NCBI GenBank assembly: GCA_023954135.1
Contig: JAMLIN010000001.1
Coordinates: forward strand, 1 to 64,000
DNA length: 64,000 bases
Source of the DNA: Burkholderiaceae bacterium
GTDB taxonomy: Bacteria; Pseudomonadota; Gammaproteobacteria; Burkholderiales; Burkholderiaceae_E
Direction of reading: 5' to 3'
In this document: positions 9,216-17,228 of the stretch, in pieces
Layout: the number at the start of each line of letters is the position of its first letter
How positions within the stretch are numbered: the first letter of the stretch is position 1
Notes under the pieces: generated by a model
Told to the model about the DNA's origin: nothing
The model's database searches: none
Seen by the model: the letters and a program-made list of their open reading frames with translations, nothing else
Program-made: the position numbers and the translations under genes

Positions 9216-9938
9216 TCAGAATCGTAGCGGTGTGACATATGGAAGCCAGAGACCGTCGAAACACCAGGTATGGCGGGGCGTGCCGCGGTACTCCATCTTG
9301 AGCGCGTCGATTCCATTGCCAGGGCGTCCGGAGATTCCACCCCAGTCGAACTCTCGCAAACCGCGATCACGCATGTAGTGCAGGTCGAGGAAATAGAGCG
9401 CCTTGGTAGCACGAGCGACTCGCGGTGCGTCCACCTTGTCGACGCTGCGGCGAATCGAGTACGAATGCAGGGCGCGAGCGATCCTGCCGTCGTCTATGAA
9501 CGCATGCGCGCACAGCGGTGTATGGTCGGCGAGTGCCGCGCGGATCGTCAGCCGGCCTTGCGCACGCAGCGCACTCAGTCGCGCAAGAGCCGGCTGGTTC
9601 GTGTTGCCGGCGTCGCCGCTGGCGGCAAACGCAACCAGCTGTTCAGGCGTCCAGTCATCGACGAAGCGCAGTCCGTCACGCGAGAGAGCCCGGCGGATAT
9701 CGTAGCGCATGGTTTGCGACATGCGCTCGAGCAGGCTGTCGAGAGTTCCTAGGTCTGTGATGAGGGTCTGGCGGCGTTCCCAGCGGCCCAGAAGCTTGCC
9801 GATCCGCCGCTCTAGATGGAACAGACGCAGCCATCGCGGGCGCCAGCCCGTGGAGAGCGCAATCGTCTCGCCGATCGTCGGGAACCAGATCTCTCGCACC
9901 GTCAGTGCCGATTTCCACGGAAGTTCGAGATTCACCAT
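9216..9938 (-). CDS. FemAB/GNAT-like putative acyltransferase, paralog C
   Basis: A 240-residue first member of the tandem triplet, closest to paralog B by eye: LFHLERRIGKLLGRW, ERRQTLITDLGTLDSLLERM, RYDIRRALSRDGL, VDDWTPEQLVAF and the C-terminal FDWGGISGRPGNGIDALK with YRG. The plan fits FemAB/GNAT-like transferases. Its start overlaps the end of the upstream GT4 gene by 7 bases, so the triplet is translationally tied to the glycosyltransferases. Retention of three diverged copies suggests that each modifies a different position or uses a different donor. Confidence 0.62.
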   Translation of the reverse strand: MVNLELPWKSALTVREIWFPTIGETIALSTGWRPRWLRLFHLERRIGKLLGRWERRQTLITDLGTLDSLLERMSQTMRYDIRRALSRDGLRFVDDWTPEQLVAFAASGDAGNTNQPALARLSALRAQGRLTIRAALADHTPLCAHAFIDDGRIARALHSYSIRRSVDKVDAPRVARATKALYFLDLHYMRDRGLREFDWGGISGRPGNGIDALKMEYRGTPRHTWCFDGLWLPYVTPLRF

Positions 9939-11101
9939 GTCGGTATCGAGGGTGCAGTGCCGGCTGTATGCCGTGAGAATAGTGCTTCCCAGCTCAGGAG
10001 GATCGCGTCCTCGGCGAAACGCTCCCGAGCTTGCATAGCGCGCCGGGCGAAGCGTTCGCGCAGGAAGTCATCACTCATCAGTGTGTCGAGGGCTGCGGCG
10101 AGTGCCATCGAATCATCGGGATCGACGAGCAGACCGTCCTCGCCATCGTGAACGATGTCGGCCGGCCCGGCGTTACAGCGCGTCGCGACCACGGCGCAGC
10201 CGCTTGCCATCGCCTCAACGAGCACGTTCGGAAACCCTTCGGCCCGCGAACTGAGGACGAACAGGTCGGCTCGTTCGTACCAATCTGAGACGTTGCCTAC
10301 TTGCCCGGGTAGGTGGACTCGGTCTGACAGCGCTAGTGCCTCGGCGCCGCGGCGTAGCGACGAGCGCCTTCCGCCTTCGCCGAGGATCACCAGATCCCAT
10401 TGCTGATGCCGGCCCGCAACGATTGCGAACGCGGCAAGCAGCAGATCGAAGCCCTTGACGGGTTCGGGTCGACCTACGGCGAGGAGTAGCCTGCGTTCCG
10501 TTGCAAGCAAGGAGCCGGGGGCGAGCACCGGTCGGTTCGACGGGATCGGCCACGCGAGCGCGTTCGGGATCGTGACGACGTGTCTGGCGCGGGTATGTTC
10601 GCGCAACCATTGCGAGGCTGCGTCGGTCTGCGCGACCACTGCATCAAGCGAGGCATAGCCCCAGCGTCGTGCCTTCGCCCAGAAGCCGCCGTCCTCGCTG
10701 CGCGCGGGCCAAGTGCGTTCCGCCCCGATGGTGATGCAGCGCATGCCAACCGTGGCGGCGAGGCACAACAAGGCCGAAGTGCTCATCATTCCGATCACGA
10801 CATCAGGCGCGAAGCGCAGCAGGCAGCGACGCAGGCTTCTTACCCGCCGTAGGTTGGCAGAGAGCGCGGCGATAGGGCCTGTCGACTCGCCCGCGACATC
10901 GAGTGCGATCCGCTCGACTGCCGGGATCAGCTCGTAGAACTCGCCCTCGCCGCTGTCGAGCGAAATTACCGCGACCGCATGGCCGCGCCGCGCCCAGCCG
11001 TTGGCCATGGTCGCAGTAGCGCGTTCGGCGCCGCCGGGTGTCATCGAGTGGATCACCAGGGCGATCCGCTCGGGCCCATTCTTGCGGCGGCGGTCCTTCA
11101 T
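9932..11101 (-). CDS. Glycosyltransferase family 4
   Basis: A 389-residue GT4 enzyme beginning MKDRRRKNGPERIALVIHSM, then the PGGAER loop. The C-terminal domain has LGEGGRRSSLRRGAEAL, SRAEGFPNVLVEAMASG (EX7E) and CNAGPADIV. The ATG at 11101 overlaps the stop of the flippase gene by four bases (ATGA), which fixes the start. Frame-open sequence continues upstream of this ATG but is antisense to the flippase gene and is not coding. Predicted role: cytoplasmic addition of a sugar to the EPS repeat unit. Confidence 0.9.
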   Translation of the reverse strand: MKDRRRKNGPERIALVIHSMTPGGAERATATMANGWARRGHAVAVISLDSGEGEFYELIPAVERIALDVAGESTGPIAALSANLRRVRSLRRCLLRFAPDVVIGMMSTSALLCLAATVGMRCITIGAERTWPARSEDGGFWAKARRWGYASLDAVVAQTDAASQWLREHTRARHVVTIPNALAWPIPSNRPVLAPGSLLATERRLLLAVGRPEPVKGFDLLLAAFAIVAGRHQQWDLVILGEGGRRSSLRRGAEALALSDRVHLPGQVGNVSDWYERADLFVLSSRAEGFPNVLVEAMASGCAVVATRCNAGPADIVHDGEDGLLVDPDDSMALAAALDTLMSDDFLRERFARRAMQARERFAEDAILLSWEALFSRHTAGTAPSIPTW

Positions 11102-12447
11102 GCGATCCGGCCGGGGCGGCAGAGCCACCAGAACATGCTCGCCGAGCCGGCGTACATGACCGCGTTGGCGAGTACCAGGCCACCGGCACCGTGTGCTGGC
11201 ACCAGGGCAAGGTTGGCGCAGAGCTTGACGACGAGATTCAATCCCGCAATCCATGCAATGGCTGGTAGCTGGTGCAGCGCAGCGAGCAATTGCACCAGGA
11301 CGGTGCCGGACGCGTAGAAGGGAATCTGGATCAGGCCAAGGCGTACCAGATGGGTAACGGCTTCGGTGTCGGATGCGTCGAACGCGCCTCGCTCGAACAC
11401 GAGAGCCACGCCCCAGGGAGCCAGCAGCCAGCCTACCGCGACCACGGCCCAGCCGGCCAGGAACAGGGCGCCTGCCCATTGGCGGGCGTGCCGTGCGGCA
11501 TCGGCGCGATTGCCTGCGGCAACGCGGTCGGAGAAGACCGGTAGCACCGAGCGGGAGGCGACGGTGATGGCGAGGCTCAGCACGAGGGAGACCAGCCTGG
11601 ATGCATAGCCAAGCGAGGACAGGGTTCCTGCATCGAGTCTTGCCGCCATCATCTGGTCGATGATCGTGATAGCGCTCATCAGGAACTCCCCGGCGAGAAT
11701 GATACCGAGGCCGCGCATGAACACCGGCCAGACTGGAGAGGAGGACCCGATCGTCGGCAGTCCGATCGGGTCGGCGCGTTGCAGGGAGACCTGCAGTGCG
11801 GTCCATTGCAGAACAAGGCCGGCAGTCGTTCCCCAGACCAGCTCGGTAGGGCCGGGGCGCGGGGAAACGAGCAGCACCGCGAGAAGGACCAGCGCCGGGA
11901 TGCCTTCGTAGAGTGTATTGGCGTGGCGCTCCCGCGCCATCAGCCGGATCGACGCGAGCGAGATCGGCATGCCGAGTCCAAGCACTAGTGCCATCGGCCA
12001 GGCAATGCCGCCTATCACTTCGATCGTGCCGTCCGGCAGGCCGAATATGCCACGGGCAGCCCCGAGGGCGACCATCGGAGCTGCCACGAGCGCGGCTGCG
12101 ATCCCTATCCAGAGGGTATGACCGAGTAGCTCGGAATCGAAGCGGCGCAGGGCCTGCGGGCTCTCGCGCGTCCAGCGTGCCACCAACGGCACGAGAACGG
12201 TGCCGAGCACGCCGAACCACAGCGATGGCAGCCAGTGGTAGAGCGTGAAGGTAAAAACATAGGCGTCGACCACTTCGCTGACGCCATAGGTGTATGCAAT
12301 GACGATTTCCTTCGCCGCACCGGCAATCTTGGCGAGAAGTACGAACCCGAAAACCGAGCCCATCGCGCGCATGATGCGGGCGTGGTCGCCGGGGCGGGAC
12401 GCATTCGCGTTCCGCGAAGCAGGAGTGGGCGCGGGCATGGTCGACAC
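11098..12447 (-). CDS. MurJ/MviN-family lipid-linked oligosaccharide flippase
   Basis: A 449-residue polytopic membrane protein of the MOP exporter superfamily, about 12-14 hydrophobic segments, with VFERGAFDASDT, a signature of MurJ/MviN proteins. In an EPS cluster it most likely replaces Wzx and flips undecaprenyl-linked repeat units rather than lipid II. The start is uncertain: GTG at 12447, ATG at 12438 and ATG at 12372 (MRAMGSVFGF) are possible, and only the last begins at the conserved region. It is first in the ten-gene minus-strand operon. The nearby ATG of the divergent lipoprotein gene uses the same CATG at 12436-12439. Confidence 0.85.
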   Translation of the reverse strand: MSTMPAPTPASRNANASRPGDHARIMRAMGSVFGFVLLAKIAGAAKEIVIAYTYGVSEVVDAYVFTFTLYHWLPSLWFGVLGTVLVPLVARWTRESPQALRRFDSELLGHTLWIGIAAALVAAPMVALGAARGIFGLPDGTIEVIGGIAWPMALVLGLGMPISLASIRLMARERHANTLYEGIPALVLLAVLLVSPRPGPTELVWGTTAGLVLQWTALQVSLQRADPIGLPTIGSSSPVWPVFMRGLGIILAGEFLMSAITIIDQMMAARLDAGTLSSLGYASRLVSLVLSLAITVASRSVLPVFSDRVAAGNRADAARHARQWAGALFLAGWAVVAVGWLLAPWGVALVFERGAFDASDTEAVTHLVRLGLIQIPFYASGTVLVQLLAALHQLPAIAWIAGLNLVVKLCANLALVPAHGAGGLVLANAVMYAGSASMFWWLCRPGRIA

Positions 12448-14041
12448 GATAGATTACTATCGGAACCGCTCGTGTGATGGGCGTCACGATGGCTGGCAAG
12501 CCCTCGCTCGACGCGTTCCGGGGAGAAGAAGCTTGCCCGCCTGTCTGGTTCTCACGGCGGCGATGATGCTCACTGCCGGCTGCGGCGGGGGATCGGAATC
12601 GGTAGTTGCCTCGGCGACCGGGCCGGCTGTCCCGGCACGTAGTGCCCAATCGCCTGGCCCGGCTCCGGAAGGGCGGAACGACACCGCACCGAGCACAACC
12701 ACGGGCCAGAGCACAGGACAGGCGGCCGATGGAACCGAACCGGGCGACTCTCCTTCGTCGACGCCTGCCGTAGACCCGGGCGCTTCGACCCCCAGCACCC
12801 CGGCTGTGCCCAGTATCCCGACCCCTCCCAGCACCCCGATCCCTCCATCCGCACCGTCGACCCCCAGTCTGGCCGCACCGCCCTTGCACAGCGTCGCCGG
12901 TTCGGCGCGTCCCGAGTACCTCAAGGCCGTCAGCGATCCGATCACCGACGGATGGGTCATCAGGATCACCGACCGTGGAGCCTTCGGCATCAACGAGACG
13001 GTCAAGCATGGCTATGCGAAGCACCAGCCCTGGAATGCCGATGGCAGCCTGATCATGTTGCCTGACTGGCCATCCTGGATCATCGACGGTCGCGACTACC
13101 GGCTCCTGCGCACCTGGCATGGCCCCGATCAGGGCCTCTGGTCGAACCTGGACCCCAACATCGTCTATGGGGTGCTGCACCAGTCGGGCAAGCCGCCGGC
13201 TTTCGCACGGGGCGACGTGCGCACCGATTGGTCAGCCTTCGATAGTGGGCGGCTGTACGAGTTTCCCGAGTTCGACGAGATCGACCTGGGTGGTGGCGAA
13301 GGCAACCTGTCGGCCGACGATCGCTACGTGGCGATTTTCGGCAAACGGGGCGGTTCCAGCGAACTGATCGTCTTCGATATCCGGAACAACCGTGTGCACG
13401 CCCGCCGTTCCTACCCGGGCTTGAGTGCCGGCGCCGGCAGAGACATCGACAACGCGACCATGTCGCCTTCGGGAAACTGGGTGATCGTTCAGTTCGATTC
13501 GGCGCACGACGGCCGGCCCCCGGGCACGGAATTGTTCGACAAGGATCTCAATTTCGTGCGCCGGATCAGCGATCGGGACGGCAGCCACGGTGATGTCGGA
13601 GTCGACGCCGACGGCTACGAAGTCTGGGTGATGCCGTCGGACACGGCCAGCGAGACCCTTCACAGCACTCGACTCTCGGATGGTCATCGCCGCGCCGAGC
13701 TGACCTCTTCCCGGGTTGGCCGCTCTGGCCATCACATCTCGTGCCGTAACCGCAATCAGCCTGGTTGGTGCTATGTCAGCGGCCATGCACTCGCCAACAG
13801 CAATGACAACGTCGATTCAAGGTCCGAGCCCTGGCGTTCGGTGCTGGCGATTCGGCTTGATGGTACTGGCTATGTCAGGAAGGTCGCCGACACACGCCAT
13901 GCTTCGGGGATCTCGAATCGCGAATACGAGCGTTCGCCGATGGCGGTTCCCGATCGCGACGGCAAGCGGGTGCTCTGGGCAAGCGACTGGCTGGACGCTG
14001 GCAGTAGTGCTCAGGTCCACGTTTACGTTGGCGGTTTCTGA
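12437..14041 (+). CDS. Secreted lipoprotein with Pro/Ser/Thr-rich linker and beta-propeller-like domain
   Basis: Predicted lipoprotein: a hydrophobic stretch LVLTAAMMLTAGC ends in a lipobox Cys followed by Gly/Ser. A roughly 100-residue Pro/Ser/Thr-rich low-complexity linker (repeats such as PSTPIPPSAPSTPS) leads to a roughly 370-residue domain with recurring segments such as LSADDRYVAIF and MSPSGNWVIVQF, suggesting a WD40/TolB-like beta-propeller. Start choice is open. ATG 12437 gives an unusually long 48-residue leader; TTG 12533, preceded by GGGGAGAAGAAG, gives a compact 16-residue leader. It is divergent from the EPS operon, so a surface role with the polymer is plausible. No specific family was recognised. 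Confidence 0.75.
   Translation: MVDTIDYYRNRSCDGRHDGWQALARRVPGRRSLPACLVLTAAMMLTAGCGGGSESVVASATGPAVPARSAQSPGPAPEGRNDTAPSTTTGQSTGQAADGTEPGDSPSSTPAVDPGASTPSTPAVPSIPTPPSTPIPPSAPSTPSLAAPPLHSVAGSARPEYLKAVSDPITDGWVIRITDRGAFGINETVKHGYAKHQPWNADGSLIMLPDWPSWIIDGRDYRLLRTWHGPDQGLWSNLDPNIVYGVLHQSGKPPAFARGDVRTDWSAFDSGRLYEFPEFDEIDLGGGEGNLSADDRYVAIFGKRGGSSELIVFDIRNNRVHARRSYPGLSAGAGRDIDNATMSPSGNWVIVQFDSAHDGRPPGTELFDKDLNFVRRISDRDGSHGDVGVDADGYEVWVMPSDTASETLHSTRLSDGHRRAELTSSRVGRSGHHISCRNRNQPGWCYVSGHALANSNDNVDSRSEPWRSVLAIRLDGTGYVRKVADTRHASGISNREYERSPMAVPDRDGKRVLWASDWLDAGSSAQVHVYVGGF
12447..12462. promoter_or_regulatory. Inverted repeat between divergent EPS genes
   Basis: CGATAG-ATTA-CTATCG is a perfect 6-bp dyad in a short AT-rich patch, exactly where the promoters of the divergent flippase operon and lipoprotein gene must lie. 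TACTAT inside it could serve as a -10 element for the plus-strand gene if that gene starts at the TTG at 12533. An operator role is inferred from position only. Confidence 0.35.
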
Positions 14042-14164
14042 TCGCTTGAGCGGGTAGCGTCGGCTGGAGTCGTCGGCGCGGCGTCCCTGTCCGGCGGGTG
14101 GCCCGGATCGCCTTGCGGCGAATCCGTCACGGCGCGCGAGTGCCGAGCAGGCTAGCATCGCAGG

Positions 14165-15796
14165 ATGCGAATCAGCCTCTTAGTCGACGGCCCCCATTTG
14201 TCTGCCTGGCAGCGGGCTGCCGCTCGCTCGCTCGTTGATGCCGGCGCCGAGGTCGCGCTTGTCCTGCATGAGGCCGAGCCTCCATCATTACCGCCTGTGC
14301 CGGACGCGCTCGCGACCCTTGCCTGGAAGCTCGTCGACACGCTCGATCGCCGGCTGGCAGACCGGCGCGAGCGGACTCGGGGCATCGAAGATTCGACCCC
14401 GATCGCCGAGGCCCTGCCCAACGCCGCGCGCTTGGCGCTGAAGCCTGCACCCGCGGCAAGGGCGCAGGCTGCCAGGGGCGTTCTCAAGGGGATCGACCTC
14501 GTGATCGCCCTGGATACCGCCCGCGGCCCGTTGCCAGGCGACGCGCTACCGACCGGAACTCGTCAGTGGATTGTCTCTTTGTCGGCTTACGAGTTGGCGG
14601 CGGGTGTTGCGCGCGGTTTCTGGGAGGCGGCACGTGGCGAGGAAACCGTTCGGGTCGCGGTGCGCGATGCGGCCGATGGCCGCCTGTTGCGCCATCGCAT
14701 CCTTGGCGCCGACTCGTTGACCTGGACCGGCCAGCGCCGGATGGCGGCGATGCTGGTCGGGCCGATGCTGGTCGACGCTCTGGCGCGGTGGCGTCGCGAC
14801 GAGGGCCCACACGTTGGAGACGGCCCGCCCGCCGACGCGATTGTTGACTGCCTGCCGGAGTTCGACGATCACCCGAGGCTAGGCCTGCCGGGGACTCGAG
14901 CGATCCTTGCCGGCCTGAGGCGCAAGTTCGTCTACGTCGGCGGCGAGCTGCTCGCGCGTCGTAGCGTGGAGCGCTGGCAGATACACGTCGGACAGGCTCG
15001 AGGCGGAGCCGCCCGGCTGCGCGATTTCGAGACTATCGTCGCGCCGCCCGGCAGCATCTGGGCCGACCCGTTTCCCCGGGTCGTGGCGGGTGCCGACGGC
15101 AAGCCCGATTTGGTCATCTTCGCCGAGGAAGAGCGCGACGATCGTGGCCGCGGAACCATCGTGCTGCTGAGTCGTGGCGATGCCGGCTGGAGTGCGACGC
15201 CGATCTACGAGGCGGAGCACCATCTTTCCTATCCCTTTCTCTTCGACTGGGGTGGCGAGCGCTACATGATTCCAGAGGCGGGGGGAGGCAAGGAGATCCC
15301 CCTGCTGAGGATGGGTGCCTCGATCACGCAATGGGAGCGGCTCGCGCCGCTGATGCGAGGAGAGTCAGCGGTCGATACTTCGCTGCTGGCGCACGAGGGC
15401 CGGGTGTGGCTCTTCACGTCGTTCACTCGTCACCCTGATTTCGGTTCGCACTACCGGGAGTTGCATCTGTTTCACGCCACGGACTTTCCGAGCACCGAGT
15501 GGGTTCCGCATCCAGCGAACCCGATCGTCTGCGACGCGCGCGTCGCGCGCATGGGCGGTGGCTTCCTGCGTCGGGGCGGCGCTCTATATCGCGTGGCCCA
15601 GGGCGCCCGCAAGGGCGTCTATGGCACCAGCATCGAGCTGCGTCGAATTACTCGACTCGATCCGGAGCGATATGCCGAGGAATCGGCGGGCACTATCGGC
15701 TGTGGGTTCGCGCCGGGACTGGCCGGCGCCCATCATCTTGCGGAGGCCGACGGCTGGATCGCGATCGATTCCCGTCGACGGGACGCTCGACGATGA
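14165..15796 (+). CDS. GINT1-like glycosyltransferase/formyltransferase-type protein
   Basis: A 543-residue protein. The N-terminal third (about 1-220) starts MRISLLVDGPHLSAWQRAAA and resembles the methionyl-tRNA formyltransferase-like or Rossmann part seen in such proteins. The C-terminal part has GSIWADPFP, VIFAEEERDDRGRGTI, HHLSYPFLFDWGGERYMIPE and similar blocks characteristic of the glucosamine inositolphosphorylceramide transferase (GINT1) N-terminal family, a five-bladed propeller-like fold. Bacterial homologues occur in polysaccharide clusters. Sugar-transfer activity is inferred. It is convergent with the ligase gene and 123 bases downstream of the lipoprotein gene, perhaps co-transcribed with it. 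Confidence 0.72.
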   Translation: MRISLLVDGPHLSAWQRAAARSLVDAGAEVALVLHEAEPPSLPPVPDALATLAWKLVDTLDRRLADRRERTRGIEDSTPIAEALPNAARLALKPAPAARAQAARGVLKGIDLVIALDTARGPLPGDALPTGTRQWIVSLSAYELAAGVARGFWEAARGEETVRVAVRDAADGRLLRHRILGADSLTWTGQRRMAAMLVGPMLVDALARWRRDEGPHVGDGPPADAIVDCLPEFDDHPRLGLPGTRAILAGLRRKFVYVGGELLARRSVERWQIHVGQARGGAARLRDFETIVAPPGSIWADPFPRVVAGADGKPDLVIFAEEERDDRGRGTIVLLSRGDAGWSATPIYEAEHHLSYPFLFDWGGERYMIPEAGGGKEIPLLRMGASITQWERLAPLMRGESAVDTSLLAHEGRVWLFTSFTRHPDFGSHYRELHLFHATDFPSTEWVPHPANPIVCDARVARMGGGFLRRGGALYRVAQGARKGVYGTSIELRRITRLDPERYAEESAGTIGCGFAPGLAGAHHLAEADGWIAIDSRRRDARR

Positions 15797-15811
15797 GTTA
15801 CCCAGAAGTAG

Positions 15812-17170
15812 TCACGATGACGGCGGCCGCTCGAAGTCGTTCTCGAGCATTTCACCGGGCGGTGTAGCCACCAAGGACTCGGATCCCTCGCTTCGAGCGA
15901 GACCGCCCACCTCCGAGTTCTCTGCCAGCGCGTCAAGCCGTTGCTGCGTCGGTGGCCAGCCTATCGAGAACAGTGCGATCGCGGCAAGCCAGTAGTTGAA
16001 GTCGAGCATGTTGTGGGTCGCGCTAGAAAACAGCAGCATCAGCAGGCTTGCGAGCGCTGCCTGGCCGAAGCCGCCCTGGCCGCGTAGCAGCCGTGCGAAA
16101 GGCAGCGCCAGCATCGCCACCCAGAATGCGCCGCCGATGATTCCGTACTCGGCAAGCATCAGTACCGCCTGGTTGTGCACCGATACCGGCAGATCCCAGA
16201 GCGAGGTGGCGGCGGCTCCACCGCCGATGATCGGGTTCTCGATGAACAGGCGAAGCCCCTCCTCCAGGACGAGAATACGCTCATTGCTGCTCGGGTCGGA
16301 GAACTCCCCCGAGAGCATGGTTCCAAGGCGCTCGACGAAGTTCTCGATGTTTCCGAAGCCAAGGTCGGCCCGCCCGAGGAGATAGTCGACAATCAGTTGC
16401 GGGTTCATCGCCAGCAGCGCCGCGATGGCCGCCATGATCACGACCAGTATCCGCGGTACGGTACCGAGAACGAAGCCGCCGGCAACCACCAGGGCAACGG
16501 CGGCGATCGATGAGCGCGAAGCGGTCATCAGTGTCGCAGCTCCGACCGCCCCGAGTAGAAGCCAGCCGATCCGGCGGCGGGCCAGAGGCATCGACAGAAG
16601 CAGCAGCAATGCCATTGCTTCTCCCGCCTTGTTGGGGTTGCCCATCGTGCCCGATGCCCGGCCTTCGACCTGGCCGAGTTGGCCCAACAGATCGCCCTCG
16701 TCCGGAATGGGCTGTGGAATGATGCGATCGGGTGCGAGGAAATCGATGATCACTAGGCCGGCGAGCAGCAGCCCGATCCACGGCAGCACTGCATGCAGCA
16801 ACCCCTGTCTCGCTTGGGACAGCGCGAAGGTGATGACCAGCATCAGCCCCAGAACTTCGATTCGCGAGAAGATCTCCTTGGGGGCTTCCGGGTCCAGTGT
16901 GCCGAGCATGTGCGCGAGGTTCATCACGATGAGCCCCAGCATCCAGATGCCGTACGAGCTGCCGAGCCAGCGCACCGCATCGGCGCTGCGCGCTGCGATG
17001 ATCGGCAGGCAGGCGGCGAACATCGCGAAGTAGAACACCTTGGACTGCAGCGCCGGCAGCAGCGCGCCGTTGATGTACCAGGGTAGATCGAGGAAGATCA
17101 GCAGGACAAGACCGATCGCCAGCGCGTCGGCATAGCGCTCGAGCATGCGGGCGGGCGCAGTCGTCTGCAT
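15812..17170 (-). CDS. O-antigen ligase/polymerase (Wzy_C family)
   Basis: A 452-residue polytopic membrane protein with about 10-12 hydrophobic helices. The periplasmic-loop signature SVHNQAVLMLAEYGIIGG matches the HN...EYG pattern of the O-antigen ligase/Wzy_C family, which polymerises lipid-linked repeat units or attaches glycans on the periplasmic face. The ATG at 17170 (MQTTAPARMLERYADAL) is preferred because the hydrophobic core starts just after it; a further upstream start would enter the 3' end of the kinase gene. It lies 58 bases downstream of the BY-kinase gene. Polymerase (Wzy) is favoured over WaaL ligase because of this context. Confidence 0.82.
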   Translation of the reverse strand: MQTTAPARMLERYADALAIGLVLLIFLDLPWYINGALLPALQSKVFYFAMFAACLPIIAARSADAVRWLGSSYGIWMLGLIVMNLAHMLGTLDPEAPKEIFSRIEVLGLMLVITFALSQARQGLLHAVLPWIGLLLAGLVIIDFLAPDRIIPQPIPDEGDLLGQLGQVEGRASGTMGNPNKAGEAMALLLLLSMPLARRRIGWLLLGAVGAATLMTASRSSIAAVALVVAGGFVLGTVPRILVVIMAAIAALLAMNPQLIVDYLLGRADLGFGNIENFVERLGTMLSGEFSDPSSNERILVLEEGLRLFIENPIIGGGAAATSLWDLPVSVHNQAVLMLAEYGIIGGAFWVAMLALPFARLLRGQGGFGQAALASLLMLLFSSATHNMLDFNYWLAAIALFSIGWPPTQQRLDALAENSEVGGLARSEGSESLVATPPGEMLENDFERPPSS

Positions 17171-17228
17171 GAGTGCAAGCGTTTCATCGGCGTCGGTTAC
17201 GACGGCGGTTCGGCAACCGTGCGGAATC

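Noticed and set aside
12740-12890. Repetitive proline/serine/threonine codons that look like a short tandem repeat array
   Set aside because: They encode the low-complexity linker of a lipoprotein and are irregular in period; not CRISPR and not a satellite.
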